Assembly (NCBI GenBank): GCA_021521415.1
Contig: JAIQDT010001126.1
Location: 558,001 to 622,000 of the forward strand
Direction: 5' to 3'
Length of the DNA stretch: 64,000 bases
Origin: Bidens hawaiensis
Lineage: Eukaryota; Streptophyta; Magnoliopsida; Asterales; Asteraceae
This document shows positions 1-12,664 of the stretch, piece by piece. The position numbers and the translations under genes were made by a program. The notes under the pieces are model-generated. The model did not search any database. It was given only the letters and a program-made list of their open reading frames with translations, and was not told the DNA's origin. Position 1 is the stretch's first letter. Every line of letters begins with the position of its first letter.

Positions 1-1883
1 AGCTTGAAAGCACGACATGAGATTAATCTTAGACGTTGGAGTATCACCGAAAACCTTAAGAGTACGACCGTTTTTTAGAGGTATACGAATGAACTTTTCG
101 AAGCAAACAACTTCCGCACGATTAAGAGTTAACCAATCCATCCCTACGATTACATCGAAACTACCCATTTGTATCGGAATGAGGTCAATTAGAAACTCGA
201 CTTTGTTAACGACTATGACACAATCCCTGACTACCGAGTCAATCATAATAGAATTCCCGTCGGCTACTTCTACGATAAAAGGTCTAGACAACTTATCCCG
301 AGGCTTATCAATAATATACGCAAAATCCAAAGATACAAAACTCTTATCGGCACCCGTATCAAACAAAACCGAAGCATGATGATTATCAATGAGAAACGTA
401 CCATTCACCACATCGCTAGAGCTCTGAGCTTGATTCACATTCATCATATACGCACGACCATTGGACCCTTGAGGGGTTTGAGAAACTTGGTTCAAAGGAG
501 GAGCTTGAATTGCAGAAGCTTGTGTTGATGCTGATGGATGAGCCATGAGCTGAGGCACATGAGGTGCATGGGTTTGGGGTGCATAGGCTTGAGGTTGGTA
601 GGTTTGCACTTAGTAGGCTTGGGCAGTGTAGTACGGTGCATGGTATATTTGGGCTTGAGGTGGATGGGTAACATAAGGTGGTGCAGGCATGACATGGGCT
701 TGGTTAGCATGGGTGAGTAATGGGCAGGCATTACGGAAATGATTAGGGTCTCCGCAGTGGTAGCAAGCTCAGGTATTAGGAACACCGGGCTGTGCAGGGT
801 TAGCAACAGGTCTAGCAGTAGGGGGTGCAGACCGGGTTTGGACAACTTGAGAACCAGGCGGTGCACGGCAAGTATTGGCAAGGTGGCCGTAATGGTGGCA
901 TTGAGTGCACAACCGGCAACGGGATTGAACCGGGTGATGGCGGTTACACTTGTCACAAAGGGGATGTGGGCCAAAGTAAGCTTTCTTGTTTGTGGCATTA
1001 GGGTCATTTGGGGCTTGGTTGTTGGATTGGTTGACAGAGTAGTTTTGGTAGTTGGGCTTACATTTTTGGTGGTTCTTGTTGAAGCGGTTGTTGTTGTTGG
1101 AGGGTTTGGCCTCAGCTTTGGCATCGGTAGAGGAGTCGGTCTTTGTCTTATCGGGTGTGGGCTTGGAATTCTTGCGAGATAAGGCTCCATCCCGAACGTG
1201 ACTATCAGTGAGGGAGGCAGCTAGGTCCATTGCCTCACCGATGTTAATGGCTTATGACTCATTACGGCATCACGAAAAGCGAGAGGGAGACCGCGAATGT
1301 AGTTCTGAATTCCGCGGGTTTCGGGAATTACCAGATGCGGCACAATACGGCTTAGTTCGCGAAATCGGCTAGAATAAGTGGAGTTATCGCCCCCGATTTG
1401 CTTAAGATCCCAAAACTCCGCTTCCAACCTCTGCAGTTCATGTTCTGGGCAAAATTCCTTTTCCATCGCCTCCTTTAGTTCCTACCAAGGCATAGCCACG
1501 ACCAAATCCGACCCTTGGTCGTTCCTCAGGGCATTCCACCATACTACAGCTCGATCCCTAAAGCAGCTTGAAGCAAATTTGGTCCGTTTGACATCCGGAC
1601 ATTCACAGTGGATAAATATGTTCTCCATTTCTTCAAACCATTGGAGCAAGACGGTGGCATTTTCCTCACCACGATAAGATGGAGGTTTGGTGCTCAAGAA
1701 TTTATGGAAATCATAGCTGTTGGATGTGGCCGAAGTGGCCGAACCATTTGAATTGAGGCTTTCGATTTGGGTGACAATAGCAGGCATAGCAGCAGCAAAC
1801 TCTTTCGTGATTCTAGCAGCTAGGCGGCGGTCGCGTGAGCCAGATGAGCGTTGATGACGACAGTGATTTCTTAGTGACGACAT
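1..1883 (-). pseudogene. Broken gag-protease of the gypsy element
   Basis: Start ATG is at 1883. The first block is a plant gypsy Gag N-terminal domain (FLSTKPPSYRG, then LLQWFEEMENIF and VVWWNALR). A TAG stop at about 1482 interrupts it, and the same frame resumes with MEKEFCPEHELQRLEAEFW. A one-base frameshift near 1240 shifts to the frame reading DLAASLTDSHVRDG, followed by an N/K-rich linker and a CCHC knuckle (CTQCHHYGHLANTC). A TGA at 769 and a TAA near 611 follow; a second knuckle (CYHCGDPNHFRNAC) lies between them. Below about 420 the minus strand encodes an aspartic protease with LFDTGADKSF and a later VGMDWL. Order and motifs are those of Tekay/Del-type elements. It is clearly a decayed copy. 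Confidence 0.85.
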
Positions 1884-2882
1884 TCTACGGGAAAATAAGA
1901 GTAAAGGTTTATTAGTTAGGGGATCATATGTGTAAATATTTGTGGGGAAAAGAAGTTAGTTGAAAACATTAAGTTTTTGTTAGGTTAGTTTCACAAAAAT
2001 ATAACGAAATGCATCTAGGGACGTTGGCCTCCCATGAGCTTTCCATGGCAATTTAAATGGCCCAACAACAATTAACGAACAAACATTTGAGTTGGACAAC
2101 CCATGAGCGTTACATGGCAATTTGGTTGTCCCAACTAATTAACGAATTATCAATGCAATATGGTTTTTCGGCCCGATGAGCGTCTTTAACCGATTAAACC
2201 AAATAACGAACTACCGAAATAAAATATGGGTAGTCGGAGTATCCGACAAAAATACGAAACAAGTTAACAGATGGATAGTCGGGATTCCCGACTAACCACT
2301 TGAAATAACGTAAAAACCATAATCGAAAGGTTACCGAATTTAAGCCACGGATCACCGTGAATTCGGTTTAAAAATGTATATAGGAATGCAACCACTAGTG
2401 TGGTTACGGTTGACAGCTTAGGGTGTCGGTCACATGGCATTCATGGGTCTCGCTCGGGTCCATAGGGTTGAGTACTGTGGTCAGGTTATCACCCAGGTAA
2501 GGATTAGCGTCTTACCTTTGGTTCTTGGAATCGTTTTGCCAGTGCCCAACTCACAGTTTCTCGCCCCTTTTTCTTATGATAGGGACATGCCATATAACCT
2601 AGCTCTAAGGAGAACGAGTGAAAACAACAGGTGAGAATTCTTAAGGAATTTCTCGCAAATAAAAAGCAATCTAATATTGATTTTTAAATTTAAATAAAAT
2701 TTTAAGTTTTGAGGCATAGCCTCGGAGCAGTGCGTGTGTGCATGACAATATAATAAGAAAACTTATCAACTAAGGGAAAGCAGTAACAATCAATTAGAAC
2801 ACATAAGGTAAGCAGATAACCACGTATATGGCTCCTAAACATGTGTCTAAGGCAATCTCTAACGACATATCTTAAACCTTCG
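1884..2882 (-). other. Untranslated leader of the gypsy element
   Basis: This is non-coding sequence between the gag start and the primer site. It holds three or four divergent repeats of a module built on CCCATGAGCG plus a TTAACGAA tail (about 2029-2060, 2099-2140, 2171-2210). No convincing ORF. Confidence 0.5.
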
Positions 2883-2894
2883 GCTCTGATACCA
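2883..2894 (-). other. Primer-binding site, tRNA-iMet type
   Basis: The minus strand reads TGGTATCAGAGC three bases inside the LTR end, the standard complement of the 3' end of initiator tRNA-Met. Confidence 0.9.
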
Positions 2895-2897
2895 ATC

Positions 2898-4879
2898 TGT
2901 CACACCCCAACCTACGGCAGAAATACCGGGGCGTGGACTGATTGTCACAGCTCGTAAGGTTACTATCACGCAATTATTAAAATTCAAAATCTATTTATTT
3001 AATTCAAATAACACCATTATTCGTTACAAAAAGAAATTCAAAGTAAAACAAAATATCAAATAATTCAAATAACAATTCATAGTCTCAAAATAAACTCTTC
3101 TGACATTAATCCTTAAAACAATCCTTCTAAGTCCACACTTCACATCAAACGGTGACCTGCATATGCGTTGAAAATAATATAGTTTGTCAACACGAGGTTG
3201 AGTGAGCAACACACCAGTTCAGTTTACATATATAATAAAATACGTAGCTGCAACGCGTCAAATGAGATTAACAAATCAACCAAAGAGCAAATAAAATGAG
3301 ATGTCGAAAAGCACAAGGCTATAACGACTAGCGTATGATCATACAATTTTCTGAGATTATGCTGGACCTCTCCGAATGCGGTTCACATTGAGCACATAAA
3401 CATATAGCAAGTATGGCATGAGATTAGTTAACACATAAGACAACAATTGCAGTTTTTTGTGTATAGATAAAGTGTGAAAATATAATAAGTTACGCATATG
3501 TCCCCAAAACGTATGAAAACGAGTAAAAAGGGGGAATGTGGTACTCACCTCAAAGATGGACGAGGATGATTAAGATAGTGAGAATGAGGAAACGAATCAC
3601 ACGCGAACAACGTTAAAGCCTAAGAGAATAACAGATATACTTGAGATAAGGATCACGATACGAGTTAAACGATAACCATTTAATATTATAATAACATTAT
3701 GTTTGTAAGGATTTATTATTAACCCATTATTTTTAAGAAAACATAAATAAAATATCATCCTTAGTTTTTTTTATAAATAGAGTTACTTGATTTATATATG
3801 TATATATATTTATTTAAACGTTAGTTATTAAGTATCTTTATATATATATATATATATATATAAATATGAATGAAAACGAGTCTTAGAAAATATATGTATA
3901 TGAGCGAAAAAAAGTATTAAAAAGTCAGTTTTTTAGTGAAACGACTTTGTTTAATCATATTTATTATTATTAAAATGAGTTTATTGATTAAGAATAATTA
4001 AAAGATCTTTTTCCAAAAATAACGTGGTGTAGGAGGTTCGAACCCGAGACCTCCACTCCACGTTCTCATAGGTTAACCTGCTGGGCTACCCAGCTATTGC
4101 AACAAAACCCGTTTCCACAATTATAAAACACGAATTAGTTCTGTCCCTTTTGGTCAAGAACCCTAGAAAATGGAATTGATGAATCCACGTACAATTGATC
4201 AAAAACAGTTTAGGGCTTATGATCTATACGTTGATGCGATCACAACCATAGTATAAATTACCTTGATTGGTGAACAGAAGAGGAAGAAAGACGAAGAACA
4301 GGGCCGGCGGCTACAGGGTGATGAACGAGCAATCAAATGATGATTATAATGTAATTATATATGGGGCTTAGGACGGTTAGGGTTAGGGAATCATATCTTG
4401 TTAATTAATTAGAAAATAACAACCGATTTGATGATCAACCAGGCTGTAATGGTGTCGGCAAGGTTTAATAGAAGAAAGTAAATCAATTTGATGTTATTTA
4501 CTCGTTTTGGTGTGTCGGTTTGGCCGCGAATTGACTAAATCAAACGATTTCCTATAATACAACTTGATTACAAATAATTATGGACAGTAATTTGATTGAT
4601 TTCTTGATTCGGGTACAAGAAAACTTGAATATGGGTCGGGCTTGGAAATGGATTATAGTAATTTTTACATAAAGAACCCTCAAGTTTGGAGATGGATAAA
4701 GAAATGGATAGAACTTTATATTTTGGGTTTAAAACATCACAATTAAATAGTTTAAATATAAATATAATAATAATTTGTAACTCGATAAATGCGGGAAGTT
4801 TATTAATGATGAAGCTCGGACCCGTAAATGGGTCGGGTAACGGTTACAACTGATGAAGTGAAAAACCCGAAATGTTACA
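2898..4879 (-). repeat. 5' LTR of the gypsy element (1,982 bp)
   Basis: On the minus strand it begins TGTAACATTTCGGG and ends GGTTGGGGTGTGACA. It is related over most of its length to the plus-strand copy at 15530-18546; shared landmarks include the cgttttgaggacatatgcg block, the agaggtccag block and the terminal ccccggcattt block. It includes a tRNA-like module (4022-4106) and a TA run near 3840-3862. Confidence 0.85.
4022..4106 (-). other. tRNA-like Pol III promoter module inside the LTR
   Basis: On the minus strand an A-box-like stretch (TAGCCCAGCAGGTTAACC, about 4071-4088) is followed about 35 bases later by a perfect B box (GGTTCGAACC, 4035-4044). The same module sits at the equivalent place in the LTR copy at 16206-16300. 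Acceptor-stem pairing is poor, so this is not a tRNA gene. It is either a tRNA-derived SINE fixed in the family's LTR or an LTR-borne module. Confidence 0.6.
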
Positions 4880-5072
4880 GATAAAAGGGGTGTCGCCTTG
4901 AATCTTATATAAGGGGAAACTTGATGTATATTTGAGGGGAGTCAAATCTCGTAATACAGATACTGATTCATCATAATAATAATCACTCTTCTCATATTAT
5001 TGATCACCATTCTTATCTAGAACTGTCACTGAATCCTTGCTTAATCACACAGGTTAAACTAGGGTTCCAACA
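4880..5072 (+). repeat. 3' end of the 5' LTR of an older TAT/Ogre-like gypsy element
   Basis: These 193 bp match 20229-20426 at roughly 90% by eye, same strand, both ending AGGGTTCCAACA. Here the LTR end is followed by a primer-site-like sequence, so this is the 5' LTR. The upstream part of the LTR was split off by the minus-strand gypsy insertion. Confidence 0.75.
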
Positions 5073-5469
5073 TTGACGCCATCCGTGAGACCTTGATTGA
5101 ATGTCTCACCAAAATCTTGGAAGAATGGATGATCAAAGTCTGAAAGGAATACCAATATTGTTTACTTCCGGCTTGGGCGACGACCACCGTCAAATACATT
5201 GGCGCCACCGTTGTCTCGCCGGCAAAATGTTCTTGGTGTTGTTTGTCCACTGTTTCAATAAACAAGCATTAAACCAGTTCAGATTCATCGGCGTTTTTCC
5301 GTTGCCGAAATCTTTTTCCAACTTTTCAAAATATTCCGTGAAGTCAAAAAATCTTGAAATATTCTCTAGCGAGTCTTAAAAATAAAATAAAATTTTGAAT
5401 ATTGAAATACTCTCCGGAGAGCATGCATCGAATAGCAAAAGCGAGAAGAAAATGGCAAACGCCTACATG
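5073..5469 (+). other. Primer site and start of the TAT-like element interior
   Basis: Starting at 5074 the sequence reads TGACGCCATCCGTGAGACC, close to the TGGCGCC-ACCGTGGGGCC block that follows the 5' LTR in TAT/Ogre/Athila-type plant elements. A 92-codon open frame starts at 5101 but has no recognisable Gag domain. The interior is interrupted at 5475 by the copia element and continues at 13616. Confidence 0.55.
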
Positions 5470-5474
5470 ATATT

Positions 5475-6407
5475 TGTTGGAATTGATCTGCCCAAGACAC
5501 ATATTAGAGTTGATGTGGCTAGTACGTATTGATCCAAGTCGGGTCATATCCAATTAACAAGCTAGACAAACACCAAGAATATTTGTTTATGTATGATATG
5601 ATCATAAGTAAATGAATATTGACACTTGAGTTATTTGGAAAAGGGTTTCTAAATAAAAATGTACTTGTGTAATAAACAAATCATATGAATGATTTATGTT
5701 TTATGAGAGAACATTACATGTTGTTAATTAAGTTGTTAAATAACAATATGTGAATAATGGTTACTAAGCATGTCACCCAACATGTAATAAGTTTTGTTAT
5801 ATCTTATAAATATATATATGGATATATATTTATGTCATAAAACAAAATTAATAATATTAATAATGTAAAGGAATCTCTTACACTTGATATTATTTTATTA
5901 TTAAAGTTGAGGTAGTGGAGACAAGCAATGGATATCATTGGTGGAGAGAAATATGCTTTTGAATAAAACCAAGTCTTTTTCTTTCCTTCTTTCATAACAC
6001 ATAATTAATTATACACAAGTAACAAAGGTTTCTCTCTTCTCTTTTCCTCTTGGATTTTCGGCCAAGGAAGAAAGGGTTATCAAGTGTTCAAATCCTAGCT
6101 AGAAGTGGTGTCTTGTTGGAGCTTGGGGTATACTAGCTTGAGGAGCTTCCATATTCAAGTTCTTGCCTTTCAATCATCATCCTTTTCACACTTCTTTGGT
6201 TACTTGAAAGGTAGTTTAACATGCATGAACTTATAGTGACATGCATGTGTTTGATAGTGTGTAATTCGTATTTGGATCCGGGTTTGGGTTTTGCATGTAT
6301 TGAATTGGTTCTATACACTAAAACTAACAAGATTTAAAAGTTATATCCGCTGCGTTTTTGGTAAAATAAGGATTTTATCACTTTGATAATCTTGTTAAAA
6401 CCCAACA
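5475..6407 (+). repeat. 5' LTR of the copia element
   Basis: Begins TGTTGGAATTGATC and ends TTAAAACCCAACA. It is nearly identical to 12665-13610 in the same orientation. Confidence 0.95.
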
Positions 6408-6408
6408 A

Positions 6409-6422
6409 TGGCATCAAGAGCC
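6409..6422 (+). other. Primer-binding site of the copia element
   Basis: TGGCATCAAGAGCC lies one base after the LTR, a slightly changed form of the iMet-type site TGGTATCAGAGCC. Confidence 0.75.
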
Positions 6423-7879
6423 GCTTATACGAATGCATGCTTCATTAGACCCAAAATTTTTCGATTTTATGGTGGGTTTCACCATTTGGCCGAAAATTTT
6501 AGGGGTTTTGGTTACCCCATGGTTTTTCAAGGTTATACTTTACATGAATGTGGTAATCTTGAAAAACCAAGTCATTTGGATGATTGTTTAGTTTGTTTGG
6601 ACAAAACCCGAAACTTTCGGTTTGCTTAAGCTTGGCCGAAAGTTTTGAGGCAAAAAGGGGAACCATTTTGGTCTTGTATTATTGCATATTTGGATGTGTA
6701 ATAGATGTTCATAACCTAGCCATGGCCTTGTGTTTGGTTGAATGATTGTGTTGGTTGTTTGTTCATTCGATTTGGTTGTAATATTTATTTGGGTTTGTAA
6801 TCTATTTATTCATTCATATGGCTTGTAATAATAAGTAGATTAGATGTATTTCTTTTACTAGAAAAATGTATTAGGATATATTTTGTAAAAGAAGATGCAT
6901 GGATGGAAGCCCAAATAAAATGATGAAGACCACAACACCGGGAGTAAACACTTGGAGCATATGGATGCGGAATCAAGTGGAAGTTCACCGACACAAGTGC
7001 ATGTTCTTTTGGGTCCCTTAGGAGAGACTTTTTGACACACTTGTCTTCGGTCAACAAGTGTGGTCAACATTAGGAGGCTATGGTTATGAACTTGTGGTTG
7101 TGTATATTTTATGCTTGCATGGTTGATTTACTTATTATTTGCAATATGGTTTGCTTAACAACTTAAAATCAACTAGCATAAAATTGGTTCCTTAGAAATC
7201 ATTAGGTAATAAAAATTGGTTTTATTAATAGCTAATGATTTCATAATAAAATGGGTTTTATTAAAATGAATTTTGAAAATGGGTTTTTCAACTAAGTACC
7301 ATACATTTGAATGCATGCAAATGAAAGGTACAATAAATAGTTTTCCAATCTAGAATTTAGAAAACTAAAATCCCTTTTAAAAACAAGTTAAACACCATCC
7401 TTTTATACGACACTTAGTCACTTGTAGACTTGATAGTGGGTTAGGATCACCTAAGCACTTTTAAGAAAACTTGTGATCTTAAGGTGATTTTACAAGTACT
7501 TTTGGCATTAGGATTACCTAACCACTTGTATGAGTAAACTCACACGTGTGTATAAGTAGGACGATTTGATTTGAAACCATGACTATAGGATCACCTTAAC
7601 ATGGCGTTCAAAGGTGTTGATGGGATTTAACATACCAACTAAACATATGATGTTTAACCGATCCCATAAAACTAGAAGTTGCAAAGGGTTGCAATTGTCA
7701 AACGTTGACTACCTTGTTAATTCGAATAGTAGGATAAAGGTCACCTAACTACTATTTGAATGAAACGTTGGGTTCTAGATTTTAATCAATAATTGTCTTG
7801 GAGACATTAAAGGGTATTAAAGATTAAAATTTTATTAATATCGAAAATACTAATTTGAACTTTGTTAAAATTCTTTTAG
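6423..7879 (+). other. Copia untranslated leader
   Basis: About 1.46 kb between PBS and gag. Only short open frames occur and none has a recognisable domain. Confidence 0.6.
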
Positions 7880-8659
7880 ATGGCCGCAAACAACGCACCG
7901 AACGCAATTATCCCACACGTGCATAATCTATCACTAAGATCCATTCTGGATAAGGATCGTCTAAACTTTAACAACTTCATGGATTGGTATCGAAACTTGA
8001 GAATTGTTCTCAAGCAAGAAAAGAAATCTTATATTTTAGACGATCCTATTCCCGATGAACCCGATGTCAACAACTTGGATGCCTATGCGGATTGGCTGAA
8101 ATACAACGAGGATTCGGTGCAAGTTTCTTGCCTCATGTTGGGAACAATGATTCCCGAGATCCAAAAGGATTTCGAGAATCATGGGGCGTATGACATGATT
8201 ACCCAGCTTAAGGAAATGTTCCTTACTCAAGCTCGGGTTGAGCGATTCGAAACGGTTCGAGCGCTTCATGCATGTCATATGGAAGAAACCCAATCTGTTT
8301 CATCTTATGTACTTAAGATGAAGAGCCACATTGATCGGCTTGAACGGCTTAACTGTCCCGTCTCAAAAGAGTTAGCCATGGATTTGATCCTAAATGGCTT
8401 AACTAAAAGGTTTGAGACATTCGTCATGAACTACAACATGAACGGATGGGACAAAAGCATTGGTGAGCTTCACGCAATGCTTAAGACAGCCGAAGCCTGC
8501 ATGGGTAAAAAGGTTTTACCCGTTCTTGCGATCAATGAGGGTGGCTCAAAGACAAAAGGCATCACCCGGAACCAAAGGCAAGGGTTGCCGTTGGCAAGGG
8601 GCAAGTCAAGAAGGGGTTCAAGGGAAAGGCAAAGGCGGAACCAAAACCAAAGAAGCTAA
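7880..8659 (+). pseudogene. Copia Gag, C-terminus out of frame
   Basis: The product would be the retroelement capsid protein. From MAANNAPNA it reads through a typical copia Gag domain: LNFNNFMDWYRNLRIVLK near residue 30, YDMITQLKEMF, ETQSVSSYVLKMKSHIDRL and a GLTKRFETFVMNYNM block. After INEGG at about residue 222 the frame goes wrong and ends at a TAA at 8657. The expected basic linker and CCHC knuckle (CFGCGEIGHWMRNC, 8680-8721) are in the pol frame, so a net one-base shift occurred around 8550-8590. In relatives gag and pol are usually one open frame. Confidence 0.85.
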
Positions 8660-11600
8660 AGGTTAGAGCTGAGGATCCGTGCTTTGGTTGTGGTGAGATA
8701 GGTCATTGGATGAGAAACTGTCCGACCTATCTCAAGGAGTTGAAAGCTAAGAGGGATGCAGGGCAAACCTCAGGTACAACTTTCATGATTCACATTGATC
8801 TTAATATTATTTCTTCTAACACATGGGTATTGGATAACGGATGTGGAACTCATATATGCAATTCATTGCAGGGGTTCAAAAGAAGAAATGAAGTGAAGAA
8901 AGGAGATATAAGTCTTTTCATGGGCAATGGAGCAAAGGTTGACGTCCAAGCCCGAGGAGATTATGTTTTAAAACTTCCAAATGGTTTGGAAATTATTTTG
9001 AAAAACATTTTATATTCCCCTAGTTTGACTAGGAATATTATCTCTGTTTCTATATTAAGACAATCTGGTTATGACTTTAAGTTTGTTGATAATGGTATTT
9101 ATGTTTTCATGGATAATGTCTTTTATTTTAAAGCGATGCCGTTTAATGGCATTTATGAATTAATTCATGATGACTCATACATTGATAACTCGTTGTACCA
9201 AGCTAACACCAAAAGACTCAAAATGGATTTGAGTAATACTTTTCTTTGGCATTGTCGTCTTGGTCACATAAACAAGAATCGTATTCATACACTTCGAAAG
9301 AATGGTCTTTTGAAATCAAATGTTGATTCATTTGATGAATGTGAATCTTGTTTATTGGGAAAGATGACCAAAGAGCCCTTTAATGGAACAAATGAGAGGG
9401 CGAAAAACTTATTAGGTATCATACATTCGGATGTATGTGGACCTTTTAAGACAATGACAAGAAATGGTGAAAGATACTTCATTACCTTTACCGATGATTA
9501 TAGTCGCTATGGGTATGTGTTCTTGTTAAGACACAAAAATGAGGCCTTTGAAATGTTCAAAGTCTTCCAAAATGAAGTACAAAATCAACTCAACAAAACA
9601 ATCAAAGTACTAAGTTCTGATAGAGGAGGTGAATACCTTAATGATACGTTTCTAGAACATCTTAGGAGTTGTGGGATTGTCTCACAACTTACTCCACCTG
9701 GAACACCACAACATAATGGTGTGTCCGAGAGGAGGAATCGAACTTTATTGGACATGGTTCGATCCATGATGGCTAGAAGCTCATTACCTCTATCATTTTG
9801 GGGTTTCGCTGTGATCTCTACTGCCCTTATTTTAAATATGGCACCAACCAAGAAAGTGGATAGGACACCTTTTGAAATATGGCATGGAAAGGCTCCAAAA
9901 TTTTCATATTTAAAGGTATGGGGTTGTGAGGCTTATGTTAAGATCTACATCCCTGACAAGCTTGAATGTCGATCCACTAAGTGTATATTTTTAGGATATC
10001 CCACGGATTCGATGGGATATTATTTCTACAATCCAAGCGAGCATAAAGTGTTTATAGTTCGAAAGGCTAAGTTCTTGGAAAGAAGGTTCCTTATGGAAGG
10101 AACTGATAGAACTGTAGAACTCGAAGAGGATCGAGAACTACAAGCCGATACACGTTTGGTTGACACTAGCAATCAACAAGAGGTTGTTGAGGATGATCAA
10201 ATGGTTGATCAAAACACACAAAGCATTCGTAAATCTGGTAGAGTTAGCACCCCACCTGAGAGATATGGATTTTTCATGGATGGATGCTACATGGTAGATT
10301 CGGATGAACCCACCACATACCGAGATGCAATGTCGCAATCTGATTGTGACAAATGGCTAGAAGCCATGAATGTTGAGATGCAATCCATGCATGACAATCA
10401 AGTATGGGACTTGGTTGCTCCACCTCTAAATTCCAAACTCGTCGGAAGTAAGTGGGTTTTCAAGAAGAAAACTGATATGCATGGAAACTTGAATACTTAT
10501 AAAGCTAGACTTGTAGCAAAGGGTTTCACTCAAACTCAAGGGGTTGATTATGATGAAACTTTCTCGCCCGTGGCAATGCTAAAGTCTATTAGGATATTGT
10601 TTGCCATAGCCGCATATTATGACTATGAGATATGGCAAATGGATGTCAAAACTGCTTTTCTAAATGGGCATCTTAATGAAGATGTTTATATGGTTCAGCC
10701 TGAAGGTTTTGTCGATCCACAACATCCTAACAAAGTATGCAAGTTGAAGAAATCAATCTATGGATTGAAACAAGCATCTAGAAGTTGGAATCACCGTTTT
10801 GATGATGAAGTTAAGAAATTTGGATTCATCAAAAACGCTGATGAAGCTTGTGTGTATAAGAAAGCCAGTGGGAGCATCATAACCTTTCTGGTATTATATG
10901 TCGATGACATATTACTGTTTGGAAATGACATTCCAACCTTGGAAGGTGTAAAAGCCTGGCTTGGAAGCTGTTTTTCCATTAAGGATCTTGGTGAAGCCGC
11001 CTGTATTCTGGGAATAAGGATCTATAGGGATAGATCAAGGCGGTTGATAGGTTTGAATCAAAGTGCATACATAGACAAGATCTTGAAAAGGTTCAAGAAG
11101 GAAAACTCTAAGAAAGGTTTGGTACCAATTCAAAGAGGAACGATGTTGAGTGCTTCTCAATGTCCAAGCTCAAAGGATGAGCAAGACAAAATGAGTGGTA
11201 TCCCATATGCATCTGCTATAGGATCCATCATGTATGCCATGATTTGCACTAGACCGGATGTGTCATGCGCCTTGAGCATGACAAGTCGATACCAACAAAA
11301 TCCGGGAACTAGCCATTGGATGGCTGTTAAGAGCATATTGAAATACCTTAGAAGGACTAAGGATATGTTTCTAATATATGGCTCTGGTGAGGAGGAACTC
11401 GTTGTAAAGGGTTACACTGATGCGAGTTTCCAAACTGATCGAGATGATTCTCGATCACAATCGGGATATGTTTTCGTTCTCAATGGTGGTGTTGTCTCAT
11501 GGAAGAGTGCAAAACAAGATGTGGTATCCTTATCCACCAATGAATCAGAATACATCGCCGCCTCATTGGCAGCTCAAGAAGCTGCATGAATTAGAAAGTT

Positions 11601-11889
11601 CATTACCGATCTAGGGGTAGTCCGTACCATTCAGGACCCTCTAGAAATCTTTTGTGACAACGAGGGTGCGATTGCTCAAATCAAGGAACCCCGCGCACAT
11701 CAAAAGACTAGGCACATTGAGCGGAGATTCAACTATATAAGGGATGAAGTTGAAAAGGGAAAGATATGTATTCGCAAAGTTCACACTGATCAAAACATTG
11801 CGGACCCACTCACGAAACTCCTTGAAAGGCCGAAGCATGAGGGTCATACTTGCGCCTTAGGACTTCGATATTCTAGTGATTGGATTTGA
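8656..11889 (+). pseudogene. Copia Pol polyprotein with one internal stop
   Basis: The frame is open from before the zinc knuckle to a TGA at 11587-11589. Numbering from the ATG at 8710: protease-like region with WVLDNGCGTHIC (the usual D-S/T-G is changed to D-N-G); pre-integrase HCRLGHINKNR...CESCLLGK (HHCC); integrase core with HSDVCGPF, SSDRGGEY and NGVSERRNR; RT with KWVFKKKTD, FLNG and YVDD at about residue 730; RNase H with YTDASFQTD near 902. The TGA replaces what is normally tryptophan in AAxEAAWIRKF. The same frame then continues (DNEGAIAQIKEP, HIERRFNYIRD, ADPLTK) to a TGA at 11887. A complete catalytic set apart from the stop, the upstream frameshift and the altered protease triad. 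Confidence 0.93.
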
Positions 11890-12664
11890 TCAAAATTTGT
11901 ATTTGGATATTGGAAATTTTATTTTAACTCAATCATATGGTTTTGGTTATGGTCATGTTCTTGAGTTATGTTCCATTTTAGTATGTTTAAATCCGTGAAT
12001 AATTTGAATTATTCTAAACGTCCGTAATCGTTCATATTTGTGGGAACAAATGTGAAAGTAAGACTATTATGAACATTGGATTGGTAGATATTCATGAGGT
12101 ACGAATATAGCAAAGGGTTGCTGCCAAGGTTCATAGATATTTATGGGATAAATATTGGACTGACCCGCTCTCAATTTTACTGCATGGAATCCTTGGGATT
12201 TGTGATCATAAGTAAATTTGAGTAAAGGAGAACTTCATAGTATCCTACGACCTGAGATACATATTGGGTCTTGATATTCATCGACTATTATGTTTTGACT
12301 TAGTTCTTCGCTGCTCTGAAATGTGTCAGTACATTAGGCTAAGCTCAAGTATAGTACAAGGTGATAGTGAGAGACGTATGTAGTCAATATGGGATTTGTC
12401 CCTCTTATTCGTTGAGAGTTAAATGTCTAAGGCCTGACAAGTTAAATCAACAGAGAATGATCACTCTGTGTCTCTGGATTTAACATGACATTTGTGGCAA
12501 AAGGATAAATGATAGTTTCACCTAAATCATTTTCAAGTATGGGACTTGAAAGGGATGATGTTATTGAATGGCACTTCGTCATGCGTATTAGGGGTAGTAA
12601 ACCGTAGTTAGGCGGTATTTGCTACTTGCATCAATCTTCTATGTATCTTGTGCAAGTGGGAGAT
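11890..12664 (+). other. Copia 3' untranslated region and polypurine tract
   Basis: About 775 bp without coding. It ends AAGTGGGAGAT directly before LTR2, a usual copia polypurine tract. Confidence 0.75.

Larger units (their letters stand above)
1..4879 (-). mobile_element. Ty3/gypsy (Tekay/Del-like) retrotransposon, 5' part
   Basis: Reading the minus strand from 4879 downward, the order is LTR (4879-2898), tRNA-iMet primer site, untranslated leader, gag with zinc knuckles, then protease running off the window edge. RT, integrase and the 3' LTR must lie outside the window. The LTR ends TG...CA on its own strand (TGTAACA start, TGTGACA end). It sits inside an older LTR: sequence starting GATAAAAGG continues at 4880 exactly as in the related LTR end at 20229. 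The expected 5-bp target duplication GATAA cannot be checked because the other end is outside. Gag carries several stops, so this copy is not autonomous. Confidence 0.85.
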
